A stretch of DNA of 64,000 nucleotides from an uncultured Pseudomonadota bacterium (GTDB lineage: Bacteria > Pseudomonadota > Alphaproteobacteria > UBA9219): contig CAIPYM010000075.1 of NCBI GenBank assembly GCA_903869345.1, forward strand, positions 1-64,000, written 5' to 3'. A program made the translations under genes and the position numbers. Shown here piece after piece: positions 26,054-34,605 of this stretch (positions are counted from its first letter, which is position 1; every line of letters starts with the position of its first letter). The notes under the pieces are model-generated. The model was not told where the DNA came from and ran no database searches. It was given only the letters and a program-made list of their open reading frames with translations.

Positions 26054-26812
26054 TCAGTTTCGGGCATCCAAGGCCTCCTGCGCGGTTTTCAGGTCAACAA
26101 GGCCTTCGTAAAGGGCTTTGCCGACAATGGCCCCCGCGAGGCCGTTTCTTTGCAGGTCCAAAAGGTCATCAAGGCTGCGAACTCCCCCCGAGGCCAGCAC
26201 CTGAAGATTCGGGGAGCGGGTTGTGAGGTGCCGGTAAAGCTCAAGGTTGGGCCCTGCCAACATACCGTCCCGCGCAACATCCGTGCAGAGAATCGTGGAG
26301 AGCATGTCCGTTGGGTAGAAGGCGAGAATCGCCTCCAGCGACAGGGAGCTGCGGGCCTGCCAGCCGTGCGTGACCACCTGAATCGCGTTGGCCTCGGACA
26401 CCCCCTCGTCCGGAACGCACACATCAAGAGCCAGCACGATGCGTCCGGGCCCGAGGCGCGTCATCCATTCGCGGACAAGCTCAGGCTGCGTGACGGCCAA
26501 GCTGCCGATGACGATGCGCTCAACGCCTGCCGCAACAAGGGCGTCGATGGTGGCCCACGAACGGATGCCGCCCCCCGTCTGAATCTTGACGGGCACGGCA
26601 CGGGTCATGGCCGCGATCAGGTCCGTTTGCCGCGTTCCACCGGCCTCGGCCCCATCAAGATCCACCACGTGAATCCACCGAGCCCCTGCCTCGGCAAAGG
26701 CCTTGGCTTGCGCCACAGGATCCTCGGCATAGAGGGTGGAGGCGCGAAAATCGCCGCGCGCCAAGCGCACGCAGCGTCCGTTTTGCAGGTCAATGGCGGG
26801 GAAAAGGTCCAC
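26054..26812 (-). CDS. hisA: Phosphoribosylformimino-5-aminoimidazole carboxamide ribotide isomerase
   Basis: HisA performs the Amadori isomerisation before HisF in histidine synthesis. The 252-residue TIM barrel has the N-terminal FPAIDLQNGRCVRL with its catalytic aspartate, the phosphate-binding QTGGGIRS near residue 80, TDVARDGML (second aspartate) and LASGGVRSLDD. The last codons (EALDAR) lie in a 20-bp sequence repeated at the hisF start; after the repeat the frame gains only Asn and a stop. Before the insertion hisA would have ended at DAR with TAA, overlapping hisF. Confidence 0.96.
   Translation of the reverse strand: MDLFPAIDLQNGRCVRLARGDFRASTLYAEDPVAQAKAFAEAGARWIHVVDLDGAEAGGTRQTDLIAAMTRAVPVKIQTGGGIRSWATIDALVAAGVERIVIGSLAVTQPELVREWMTRLGPGRIVLALDVCVPDEGVSEANAIQVVTHGWQARSSLSLEAILAFYPTDMLSTILCTDVARDGMLAGPNLELYRHLTTRSPNLQVLASGGVRSLDDLLDLQRNGLAGAIVGKALYEGLVDLKTAQEALDARN
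26061..26080. repeat. Direct repeat, copy 2, at the hisA 3' end
   Basis: It is identical to 24784-24803. Here it encodes the end of HisA (QEALDA). The 1277 bases from one copy to the other contain exactly the mobile mystery A/B pair and its flanks. Confidence 0.9.
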
Positions 26813-26975
26813 GGTCAGTCCCTCGGATCAAGTGCCCGGAAAAGCCCCTCTCTCTACAACGGTTGAGCCCCGTGGGGAAAGGGCCGAGCGTGCCCCGCGC
26901 TCTGGTCCTCAAGGGACTTAGGCTTTAGTCTCGACCCGATTCCACGAGGTGTCCGGCAAGAGGGGAGAGGCGGTC

Positions 26976-28097
26976 ATGACGTCGTTTAGGCTAACCCGAT
27001 CCGACAAGTCTGTCCTGGGCCGTTGGTGGTGGACCGTGGACCATTGGATTTTGGCGGCGCTGGCGTTGCTGATCGGCTACGGCGTCATTCTGATTCAGGC
27101 GGCCACGCCCGCCATCGCGACGCACTATGGCCTCGATCCGTTTTATTTCACCCAGCGGCATGTGGCGGGTCTGATTCCGGCCGTGGCGCTGATGTTAGGC
27201 GTTTCGTTGCTGACCCCCCGGCAGGCGCTTTGGGGGGCGGCGGGGCTTCTGGCCGTGACGTTGCCTTTGCTCGCCGCGACGCTTGTTCTGGGGGCCGAAG
27301 TCAAAGGGGCGACCCGGTGGCTCGACCTGTTCGGGGTGTCGTTGCAGCCCTCCGAGTTTGTTAAACCTGCACTGATCGTGGTGGCGGCGTGGCTTTTTGC
27401 TCGCCAGCAAGAACGCCCGCAGGGGTATGCCTGGGCGCTGAACGCCGTGCTTTACGGCGCGGTGGTTGTGGGCTTGTTGGGACAGCCGGACCTCGGCATG
27501 ACGGTGCTGGTCTCGTGCGTGTGGTTTGGGCAGTTTTTCCTGGCGGGTATGTCGGTGCGGGCCGCCGGAGGGGTGGCGTTTGCGGGCGCTGCGGGGCTTG
27601 TCGGGGCTTACTATGTGTTCCCGCACGTGACCGCTCGCGTGGACCGATTTCTAGGGCATGGTGATACCTACCAAACGGATCGAGCGCTTGAAGCCTTTGC
27701 GCATGGTGGCGTGTGGGGCGTGGGGCCGGGAGAGGGCACCGTGAAGCTGACGTTGCCGGACGCGCACGCCGATTTTGTGATGGCTGTCGCGGGAGAGGAG
27801 CTGGGGCTGATTGGTTGTTTGCTGATCGTGGGACTTTTCGCGTTCATCGCCGTGCGGGGTCTCGGACGGCTGCGCCAGGAAAACAATCTTTTTATCCTGT
27901 TGGCTTCGGCGGGGTTGCTGATCAGCTTTGGCCTCCAAGCCCTGATCAACATGAGCTCCACGCTGCACATCATTCCCGCCAAGGGAATGACGTTGCCTTT
28001 CGTGTCCTACGGGAGGTCATCCCTCTGGGCAACGGGCCTCGGCATGGGCCTTCTGCTGGCCTTCACGCGCAAGCGCTACGGGTTGTCGGGATTGTAG
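26976..28097 (+). CDS. ftsW: Cell-division peptidoglycan polymerase FtsW (SEDS family)
   Basis: FtsW polymerises septal peptidoglycan with FtsI. The 373-residue product shows about ten membrane spans, the GEGTVK motif in the large periplasmic loop, and KGMTLPFVSYGRSS near the C-terminus. The last motif resembles FtsW (TLPFISYGGSS) more than RodA, with R in place of the second G. The start at 26976 follows AGGGGAGAGG. The gene stands alone, outside a mur/fts cluster, so RodA cannot be fully excluded by context. It is divergent from hisA and convergent with mltG. Confidence 0.88.
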   Translation: MTSFRLTRSDKSVLGRWWWTVDHWILAALALLIGYGVILIQAATPAIATHYGLDPFYFTQRHVAGLIPAVALMLGVSLLTPRQALWGAAGLLAVTLPLLAATLVLGAEVKGATRWLDLFGVSLQPSEFVKPALIVVAAWLFARQQERPQGYAWALNAVLYGAVVVGLLGQPDLGMTVLVSCVWFGQFFLAGMSVRAAGGVAFAGAAGLVGAYYVFPHVTARVDRFLGHGDTYQTDRALEAFAHGGVWGVGPGEGTVKLTLPDAHADFVMAVAGEELGLIGCLLIVGLFAFIAVRGLGRLRQENNLFILLASAGLLISFGLQALINMSSTLHIIPAKGMTLPFVSYGRSSLWATGLGMGLLLAFTRKRYGLSGL

Positions 28098-28183
28098 GGG
28101 GCTTTGATCTCTCGTCTTGCCGTATCTCTCACCCTTCGTGCTCTCCTCCATGATCATTTGGGAGGGTGTCAGCTCGCTTGACG

Positions 28184-28208
28184 TGGGACACGCCTAACAG
28201 GTGTCCCA
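28184..28208. terminator. Symmetric hairpin between ftsW and mltG
   Basis: TGGGACAC, a nine-base loop and GTGTCCCA make an eight-bp perfect stem between two convergent genes. No long T tract follows, so it may act as a transcription block or mRNA 3' end stabiliser for both. Confidence 0.5.
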
Positions 28209-28249
28209 TTCTCCGAAAACTTCATAAGGTTCACACGGCCGCAAGAAAT

Positions 28250-29341
28250 CTACCGCCCCCCAGCAAGAGGACGGCTCAGACTCAGCCACTTGGCGACGTT
28301 GCGGTTGTGAACGTCCAAGGTCTCGGCGAAGGCGTGCCCCCCCATGCCGTCGCTGACAAAATACAGGTAGGTGCTCTTCTCGGGGTGCGCCGCCGCTTCC
28401 AGGGCCGCCCGCCCTGGGTTGCAGATGGGTCCGGGCGGCAAGCCCGTCACGCGGTACGTGTTGTACGGTGAGGGGTGGTCCAGGTCGTCGTGCGTCAAGG
28501 AGCGTCCCAGCTGGTCCTTGCCCCGCGTCAGCGCGTAGATCACCGTCGGGTCCGATTGAAGCGGCATCCCAAGCCTGAGGCGGTTCACAAACACCCCAGC
28601 CACGCGAGCGCGCTCCTCGGCTTTTTGGCCCGTTTCTTTTTCAACGAGGGACGCCAAGATCACAAGATCGGCCGGAGTCTTCAGGGGAAGTTCACGATTC
28701 CGCCCTTCCCAAATCTTCGCTAAAACGGCCCCCTGCTCCTTGCGCATACGTTCAATCAGCGAGGATCGGCTATCGCCGTAGCTAAAACGGTACGTCTCGG
28801 GCAACAACGCACCTTCGGGAGGAACCGGCCTTACCTCTCCCGTCATGGCCGGGGTTCCTTCCAGAAGCTGCGCGATCTCCCACGACGTCAGCCCTTCAGC
28901 CACGGTCACTTTTCGGGGCACGGTTCGCCCTTCCCGTAAAATCAGCACGATGTCCACGGTGCTGGCTCCCGGTCCCAGGGTGTACTCCCCCGCCTGAAGG
29001 ACATCCCCCGCCAACACACGCGCCGCACCGCGAAACGCCCAAGGAGTCCAGATCATGTCCGCACGGCTAAGCGCGGTCCCTACGTCCTGAACCGAAGCGC
29101 CTTTGGGAATGATGACCGTGCGGGCTCCCTGCCAGGGGGGTGCCACCATCAACACGCCAAGCCCTAACGCCAGAATGAGAACTTCCACACATCCCACAAG
29201 GACAAGCATCTGCCTCCCCCTTCGGCGTTGCGGAGGTTCGGGCGTCTCGTTGAAAGGCGGGAGGGGGACGCTCCTCGTATCCTCGGGCACAAACACCGGG
29301 GCGGGGGGTGTCTCTTCGGGAAGCTGCGAATCATCAGGCAT
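28250..29341 (-). CDS. mltG: Endolytic murein transglycosylase MltG (YceG-like)
   Basis: MltG cuts nascent glycan strands in the inner membrane and sets their length. The 363-residue product has a cytoplasmic proline-rich N-terminus, one membrane span (LVGCVEVLILALGLGVLMV near 47-65), a LysM-like segment, and the catalytic domain with ILASLVEKETGQ (catalytic glutamate), NRLRLGMPLQSDPTVIYAL and YNTYRVTGLPPGPI. Alphaproteobacteria often place it after fabF-acpP; here neither is near. Confidence 0.95.
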   Translation of the reverse strand: MPDDSQLPEETPPAPVFVPEDTRSVPLPPFNETPEPPQRRRGRQMLVLVGCVEVLILALGLGVLMVAPPWQGARTVIIPKGASVQDVGTALSRADMIWTPWAFRGAARVLAGDVLQAGEYTLGPGASTVDIVLILREGRTVPRKVTVAEGLTSWEIAQLLEGTPAMTGEVRPVPPEGALLPETYRFSYGDSRSSLIERMRKEQGAVLAKIWEGRNRELPLKTPADLVILASLVEKETGQKAEERARVAGVFVNRLRLGMPLQSDPTVIYALTRGKDQLGRSLTHDDLDHPSPYNTYRVTGLPPGPICNPGRAALEAAAHPEKSTYLYFVSDGMGGHAFAETLDVHNRNVAKWLSLSRPLAGGR

Positions 29342-29417
29342 GGCAACACCCCTCAGAGAGCCAAGAAAGGAAACTCAGGATACGCAAACCAGCGCGTTTT
29401 GACAAAAACAGAACGTG

Positions 29418-30725
29418 CTAAAGGTTGATCGCGGTCTGTTGTCCTGTCCCCTCGCGGGGGGCTTTCTTAAAGGCGTGAACATCGTGCGTAACAAACGCAG
29501 GCAGCGTGCGCCCCGCTAAAAGATCGTGAATCGTGAAGATTTGAAGACGCTGAACATCTCCAAACGCGGTTGCGAAAAACCCCATGGACGCAGCTTCCGC
29601 AATCATCGGTTGCGTGGGTTCGGCCAGCGTGATGAACACACCCAGGCACGCGCCCTCACGTTCCATCACATGCGCGAGGTCACGAATCATGGCCACGGAG
29701 ACGGACTTTCCGCCCTTCACGGAAACCACCGCCTTTTCCGTCGTGCGTTGGTCGTTGGGATGGAAGTAGAGGATGCCGTCGATTCCTCGATCCGCTCCCT
29801 TTTTGTGACCGCCGTAGGGAATCGCGTTAACGAGCGAAACCGCCCACCACTGGAATTGGTATTTGTCAGTCTCGGCAAGCGCGCGCGCACCTTCCACGTC
29901 TTTGGGCGTTCCATGCACCTCGTAGGCAACACCCGGAAACGCGTCGCCCAAGCGTTTTTCGATCAGCGAAATGGCGAGGTGCGTGATGTCGATTCCGATC
30001 CACGCTCGCCCGAGTTTCTGCGCTGCGTGCGTTGCGGTTCCACACCCGCAAAACGGGTCAAGCACCACGTCGCCCGGATTGCTGCTGGTTTCAAGGATGC
30101 GCTCGAGAAGCGCCAACGGCTTTTGCGTCGGGTAGCCAAGGCTTTCGCCGTTGGCCCCGTGGAGGTGCTCGATATCGTCCCAATCGTCCGTGATCGGCTG
30201 GCCCTGCATCTCGTCCAGGTAGCGCTTCAGACGCGGGATAGCCCCCGGATGGGATTGATGGATCAGCCCCTGATCATAGGCGCGTTGCATGCGGTCTTTT
30301 GTCCAGCGCCAAACGCGCGTGACGCCGAGAAATTCATACGTAAGGTTAGGTCTGTTTTTGTTGGGGTTCGTCAAATCGCTCAGGCTATAACGTCGCCCGC
30401 CCTCGTCCGTAAATCGGTAAAACTTTTCGATGTAGTCGGGGTCGTACTCCCCGTAGACCTTCCGAAACACAACGGTATCGCCCTTGGAGTAGCGAAACAG
30501 GATGTCGCGGCAATTGGGAAAATTCACGGTGGTGTGGCTCTTGGGTTGAGAACGTTTCCACGATATCTCGTTCCGGTAATTCTCTTTCCCGAACACGCTA
30601 TCCAGAAGAATCTTGAGGTAGTGGCTCGCTGTGGGGTCGCAGTGAAGGTAGAGGCTCCCGGTAGGTTTCAGCACCCGGTGCAATTCCAAAAGCCGCACGG
30701 CCATCATGGTCAGGTAGGCCATCAT
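29418..30725 (-). pseudogene. N-terminally truncated N6-adenine/N4-cytosine DNA methyltransferase with C-terminal nuclease-like domain
   Basis: The visible 435 residues match the middle and end of a beta-class site-specific DNA methyltransferase: MMAYLTMMAVRLLELHRVLK, LYLHCDPTASHYLK and the SAM motif VLDPFCGCGTATHAA. A C-terminal region (ADRGIDGILYF, VSVKGGKSVS) resembles an Mrr-like restriction fold. The roughly first 130 residues, including the catalytic DPPF/Y motif, are missing. An in-frame TGA lies five codons upstream of the ATG, and the upstream DNA encodes a fragment of another gene. It is therefore most likely inactive. Confidence 0.75.
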
Positions 30726-30865
30726 GTCGTGTCTTTCTCAAGTTGATTCAGAAGCCCTGGAGCATCTGGATCATGCACCCCCGCGAGGGAGAGCCAAAAA
30801 TAGGTCTCCTCGTAACTGCGGGCTACTCCCTTGCCCTTACTGTAGGCGATTCCAAGAAAGCCCGC
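30722..30865 (-). pseudogene. C-terminal fragment of a Sel1-repeat protein
   Basis: A 47-codon minus-strand frame reads AGFLGIAYSKGKGVARSYEE then TYFWLSLAG and ends LLNQLEKDTT. The first part matches the Sel1 repeat pattern (LG..Y..G.GV..DY..A..W). It is too short for the ORF track and lacks a start. Its TGA overlaps the ATG of the methyltransferase remnant. Confidence 0.55.
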
Positions 30866-30983
30866 GCAGGTGTTTGATTGATTCTGGCGTAATCCGACGG
30901 GCCAGCAAAAAAATCAACCCAGGCCAAACGAGGGCTGTCAGAAAGGAGAACACTCCTTTGATCAGTTCCGAAAGCCAATCCAC
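30837..30983 (-). CDS. 48-residue single-span membrane peptide
   Basis: A GTG at 30983 is preceded at seven bases by GGAGGAGGAGG, the strongest Shine-Dalgarno in the window. The product starts MDWLSELIKG, has one hydrophobic span (FLTALVWPGLIFLLA) followed by RR, and ends SWNRLQ. It could be a true small protein coupled to argB, 37 bases upstream, or the N-terminus of a larger gene whose 3' part was lost: its end overlaps the Sel1 fragment in another frame. It is too short for the ORF track. Confidence 0.5.
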   Translation of the reverse strand: MDWLSELIKGVFSFLTALVWPGLIFLLARRITPESIKHLRGLSWNRLQ

Positions 30984-31022
30984 GTTATGTCCTCCTCCTC
31001 CTTCTTCTGCGCCCGCCGTTCC

Positions 31023-31889
31023 TCACCCTTCCGTGATCAGCGTGCCGAAACCTTGGCGGGTGAGGAGCTCGCCCAAGAGGGCCCAATCTTGGTGGGCGTC
31101 CACGATCGCGACGCCGCCGACGCCCGCCGCGAGGGCTGCAAGGGCGCTTTCAACTTTGGGGACCATGCCGCCCTTGATGACTCCTTCGGCCACCAGGTGA
31201 TGCGCCGAGGTGGGGGTAAGGCGCGAAAGGGGTGCTCCGTCGGCGCCGTACACGCCCGCGACGTTGGTCGCCAAAATGAGCCGCCGCGCCTTCAGCGCCA
31301 CGGCTAGCGCCATGGCGGAATCGTCCGCGTTGATGTTGCACAAAAGCCCGTCGGCTCCCCGCCCGAGGGAGCTCATGATCACGATCGCGCCGGTCGTCAA
31401 AAACGCCTGCAATTTGTTCGCGTCAACGCCGCTCGGCGTTCCCGTGCGGTCTTCAGGGGTGAACGCAGCCAGGCGCGGGTCCAGGGGCTTGGCGTGCAGG
31501 AAAACAGTGCCTTCTTCGGCGGGAACCCGGACGCGGCATCCCGCCGCTGTGCAGGATTCCGCGACCTGGCGCGTCAGCGTGGCCATCACCTCGGCCACGG
31601 CTTCCATGGCCACGGCACTCGTCAGCCGCCGTCCGTCCGCACCTTTGGTGAACGTCACTTGGCGGGCGTGAAGGGCTTGGTCCAGCTGGGGCCCGCCGCC
31701 GTGCACGACGACAAGACGCACGCGCCGACTTTGCAGAAATTCCAGCTGCCGCGCGAGGGAGGGCAGAAAGCCCTCGTCGGCGGCCATCGAGTTCCCGCCG
31801 ATTTTCACGACGACCGTCTGGTCCTCGTAGGCCAGAAACTCGTCCATCATCTCGGCGATGCTGCGAAGAGAGGGTGTGGAGGGGATCAT
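31023..31889 (-). CDS. argB: Acetylglutamate kinase
   Basis: ArgB phosphorylates N-acetylglutamate, the second step of arginine synthesis. The 288-residue amino-acid kinase has VVVKIGGNSM near residue 27, VVVHGGGPQ near 60, NINADDSAMALA and the closing GGMVPKVESALAAL, all typical. An arginine-sensing N-terminal helix (TPSLRSIAEMMDEFLAYED) is present, as in arginine-inhibited hexameric forms, so feedback inhibition is plausible. Confidence 0.96.
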   Translation of the reverse strand: MIPSTPSLRSIAEMMDEFLAYEDQTVVVKIGGNSMAADEGFLPSLARQLEFLQSRRVRLVVVHGGGPQLDQALHARQVTFTKGADGRRLTSAVAMEAVAEVMATLTRQVAESCTAAGCRVRVPAEEGTVFLHAKPLDPRLAAFTPEDRTGTPSGVDANKLQAFLTTGAIVIMSSLGRGADGLLCNINADDSAMALAVALKARRLILATNVAGVYGADGAPLSRLTPTSAHHLVAEGVIKGGMVPKVESALAALAAGVGGVAIVDAHQDWALLGELLTRQGFGTLITEG

Positions 31890-31914
31890 GGGCGGTCACC
31901 ACGAAGTACGGCGC

Positions 31915-31967
31915 AGTTCCCTCTCCCCTTGTGGGAGAGGGTCAGGGTGAGGGGTAAGGGAAAGGGC
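31915..31967. repeat. Dispersed repeat, family C
   Basis: TTCCCTCTCCCCTTGTGGGA then GAGGGTCAGGGTGAGGGGTA. The centre is a CTCTCCC/GGGAGAG palindrome. Related copies lie at 32.67, 37.3 and 43.56 kb. Confidence 0.7.
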
Positions 31968-31968
31968 G

Positions 31969-32631
31969 TCATTGAGTTTCTCGGCTACGATCGTTTTTGT
32001 CGCACCGTGTATCTGACTCGAGGACTACACTTAAGGGACCTTTTTCAAGGGCTTTTATCAGAGCATCCTGCAATTGAGTCTGTTTCCGAAGGGCTTCCTC
32101 TGAAACGGGGAATGATTCGACAGCCATTTTAAGGGGCTTCTCTCCTGATAAAATCTGGGCCAAACCAAGTTCGATCTGAAACCTACGTCGATCGTTCCAT
32201 ACATGTGCATTAGGGTTATATGATTTTTCTTGTACCTGTGTTTTTGTAAAATCATATCTAAGACAACAAGACATATTATAGATTAATTCGAAAAACAGGT
32301 CATCCATTTTTTGTGAACGATTTGCAGCAATTGCTTCACTCTCATTGTTCTCAATGGGTTTGCTGAGGTGAGCGAGATAAGATTCCCACGCATCAATCAC
32401 AAGCTTCTCACGCCGATTTTTCTTATTGAACTCAATATCAATCATATTAAGGGCCTGAACGTGTTCAAGCGATGTGCGGGCCCCTCGCGTCGCCATAAGC
32501 GTACGAAAAACCATCAATTTTCTGCCATTTTTTTCCTGGAGACGTTCAAGGTATTTTTGCACTTGGACAGCAAGCACAGGTCCCAAAAATGCTCCCAAGA
32601 TGAGAAGAGTGTCCGATACGGTTAGATTCAT
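31969..32631 (-). CDS. DUF6680-like hypothetical protein
   Basis: The 220-residue product begins with an N-terminal membrane segment (LLILGAFLGPVLAVQVQKYL) and continues with KLMVFRTLMATRGARTSLEH and VQALNMIDIEF, which I recall as the DUF6680 pattern of small inner-membrane-anchored proteins without known function. The start is the ATG at 32631 after GGGGTGTG. It is AT-rich compared with argB and rho on either side, which suggests later arrival, and it is bracketed by family C repeats. Confidence 0.65.
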   Translation of the reverse strand: MNLTVSDTLLILGAFLGPVLAVQVQKYLERLQEKNGRKLMVFRTLMATRGARTSLEHVQALNMIDIEFNKKNRREKLVIDAWESYLAHLSKPIENNESEAIAANRSQKMDDLFFELIYNMSCCLRYDFTKTQVQEKSYNPNAHVWNDRRRFQIELGLAQILSGEKPLKMAVESFPVSEEALRKQTQLQDALIKALEKGPLSVVLESDTRCDKNDRSRETQ

Positions 32632-32667
32632 GTCACACCCCATCCAGACTCATTTCCTTGTTCTTTG

Positions 32668-32885
32668 TACCCCTCACCCTAACCCTCTCTCCCAAGGGGA
32701 GAGGGAATCCTGCCGCGCCTTCGGCACGTTCCGTTCTTGGCTTTCTACTCTCGTCATCGCGAGCGGAGCGAAGCGATCCATCTCACAACCTTTCGGGTTA
32801 GCGGAGAAAGGGCAGGTGATGGATTGCTTCGGCCCTTTGAGGGCCTCGCAACGGGTGTGTGTCCGTTCCCCCTCCCCTCCCCTTC
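32668..32885. repeat. Family C and family B repeats in tandem
   Basis: CCCTCACCCTAACCCTCTCT (family C) is followed by a full family B copy from about 32752: CATCGCGAGCGGAGCGAAGC, GATCCATCTCACAACC, GGTGATGGATTGCTTCGGCC and GGCCTCGCAACG. Its ends are complementary over most of the length. No gene is supported between DUF6680 and rho. Confidence 0.75.
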
Positions 32886-32909
32886 CAAGCCTCACATAAG
32901 GTAGCTCCC

Positions 32910-34208
32910 CTACTCCCCTGACCCCCTTCGGGTTTTGGTGGCCTCGTTGGTGCCCTGGCTCATGCTGTCGAAGAAGTCATTGTTGGTCTTCGTGTACTTC
33001 AGCTTATCGAGCAGGAACTCCATCGCGTCGGTCACGCCCATCGGCATGAGGATTCGGCGCAAGACCCACATCTTGGACATGGTGCCCTTGTCCACCAGCA
33101 GCTCTTCCTTGCGGGTGCCCGAGCGCGTGATGTCAATCGCGGGGAATGTGCGGCGATCCGAAAGCTTGCGGTCGAGGATGATCTCTGAGTTCCCCGTGCC
33201 CTTGAACTCTTCGAAAATCACTTCGTCCATGCGGCTTCCGGTGTCGATCAGGGCTGTTGCAATGATGGTCAGCGAGCCGCCCTCTTCGATGTTCCGCGCT
33301 GCGCCGAAGAATCGCTTGGGCCGTTGCAGAGCGTTGGCGTCCACGCCGCCCGTCAAGACCTTGCCCGACGAGGGAACGACGGTGTTGTAAGCACGGGCGA
33401 GACGCGTGACGCTGTCCAGCAAAATCACGACATCCCGCTTGTGCTCAATCAGGCGCTTGGCCTTTTCGATCACCATCTCCGCGACTTGCACGTGGCGCGT
33501 CGCGGGTTCGTCGAACGTGGAGCTGATGACCTCGCCCTTCACGGAACGCGCCATGTCGGTGACTTCTTCGGGACGCTCGTCGATCAGAAGGACGATGAGG
33601 TAAACCTCCGGGTGGTTCTGGGCTACCGCGTGCGCGATGTTCTGGAGCATCACCGTCTTGCCGGTGCGTGGCGGCGCGACAATCAGGGCGCGTTGCCCCT
33701 TGCCGAGCGGCGCGATCAGATCAATCACGCGGCTGGTGGTTTCTTTCTTGGTCGTCTCCGACAATTCCAGCTTGAGGCGTTCATCGGGGTAGAGCGGCGT
33801 CAGGTTGTCAAATCCGATGCGGTGCTTGGTGTTCTCCGGGTCCTCAAAGTTGATTGTGTTGACCTTGAGAAGCGCGAAGTACCGCTCGCCTTCCTTGGGT
33901 GCGCGCGTTTCGCCTTCCACCGTGTCACCGGTTTTCAGCGCGAATTTCCGCACCTGGCTCGGCGAGACGTAGATGTCATCCGGTCCTGCGAGGTAATTGG
34001 ATTCAGGTGAGCGCAGGAACCCGAACCCATCGGGCAACACTTCCAAAACGCCGTCACCGTAGATGGGAGCTCCGCTCGCGGCTTGCGCCTTGAGGATCGC
34101 AAACATCATGTCTTGTTTGCGCATCGCGCCGGGGTTCTCAACCTGGAGGGCTTCGGCCATGGCCAACAAGTCAGCAGGGGTCTTGGTTTTCAGTTCGCGT
34201 AAGTTCAT
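32910..34208 (-). CDS. rho: Transcription termination factor Rho
   Basis: Rho is the hexameric RNA-dependent ATPase that ends untranslated transcripts. The 432-residue product has the N-terminal RNA-binding OST-fold with [20 protein letters not shown], the P-loop APPRTGKTV near residue 190, [13 protein letters not shown] (Walker B), the Q loop [18 protein letters not shown] and the [10 protein letters not shown] segment. The ATG at 34208 fits the family start MNLRELK; the track start is 16 residues upstream. No thdF or hemE is adjacent. Confidence 0.97.
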   Translation of the reverse strand: MNLRELKTKTPADLLAMAEALQVENPGAMRKQDMMFAILKAQAASGAPIYGDGVLEVLPDGFGFLRSPESNYLAGPDDIYVSPSQVRKFALKTGDTVEGETRAPKEGERYFALLKVNTINFEDPENTKHRIGFDNLTPLYPDERLKLELSETTKKETTSRVIDLIAPLGKGQRALIVAPPRTGKTVMLQNIAHAVAQNHPEVYLIVLLIDERPEEVTDMARSVKGEVISSTFDEPATRHVQVAEMVIEKAKRLIEHKRDVVILLDSVTRLARAYNTVVPSSGKVLTGGVDANALQRPKRFFGAARNIEEGGSLTIIATALIDTGSRMDEVIFEEFKGTGNSEIILDRKLSDRRTFPAIDITRSGTRKEELLVDKGTMSKMWVLRRILMPMGVTDAMEFLLDKLKYTKTNNDFFDSMSQGTNEATKTRRGSGE

Positions 34209-34591
34209 CCGAATCTCGTTGATAGGGTGAGGGAGAAGGAAAAAGGGCCGTTTCAAACTTGCGAAACGCGCGTGCGGCGGAAAAGCAAGCAGGCCGTGAA
34301 GGGATCGTAACCCCCGGTGTCAAAGGCCCCGGAAAACAACCGGGTTTTTGCACACGCTTATCTCGTTTGACCGGGAATAGGTGCTATCTACAGGCTTTTT
34401 ACGGCGTGAGTCAAAGGTTTTTTACGTTTTCACCTCGGGCACAAGCCTTTTCTGCCGAGTGCCGCACCGAACAATGGGAGATAACATCCTGATTCTGAAA
34501 GGTTTTATGAGAATATTGGCTCGTTTCCTCCCTGTTTGCGTTCAGGTGTTGTTTTCTGCTAAGACTGAGCTCTGTTCATCTTTAAAGAACG
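34209..34591 (+). other. Divergent rho / DEAD-box helicase spacer with long leader
   Basis: The stretch holds the rho promoter on the minus strand, a plus-oriented terminator-like hairpin (34328-34349), and an AT-rich leader of roughly 200 bases with a small upstream ORF before the helicase. Long structured leaders are usual for cold-shock helicase genes, but I cannot identify the promoter with confidence. Confidence 0.45.
34328..34349 (+). terminator. Plus-strand terminator-like hairpin in the rho/helicase spacer
   Basis: CCCGG, a seven-base loop and CCGGG followed by TTTTT. No gene on the plus strand ends upstream, so it would end an antisense RNA or act as an attenuator in the helicase leader. 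Confidence 0.5.
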
Positions 34592-34605
34592 ATGCGAGGT
34601 TTTAA
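34507..34605 (+). CDS. Candidate 32-residue upstream leader peptide
   Basis: ATG at 34507 is preceded by AAAGG at four bases and encodes MRILARFLPVCVQVLFSAKT to NDARF. It stops at 34605, overlapping the helicase start (34592) by 14 bases. The helicase itself has a weak ribosome site, so its translation may depend on ribosomes ending this peptide. A downstream GTG at 34613 is an alternative helicase start. Confidence 0.4.
   Translation: MRILARFLPVCVQVLFSAKTELCSSLKNDARF

Noticed and set aside
29418-30725. A functional solitary DNA methyltransferase
   Set aside because: The catalytic DPPF/Y region and about 130 N-terminal residues are absent.
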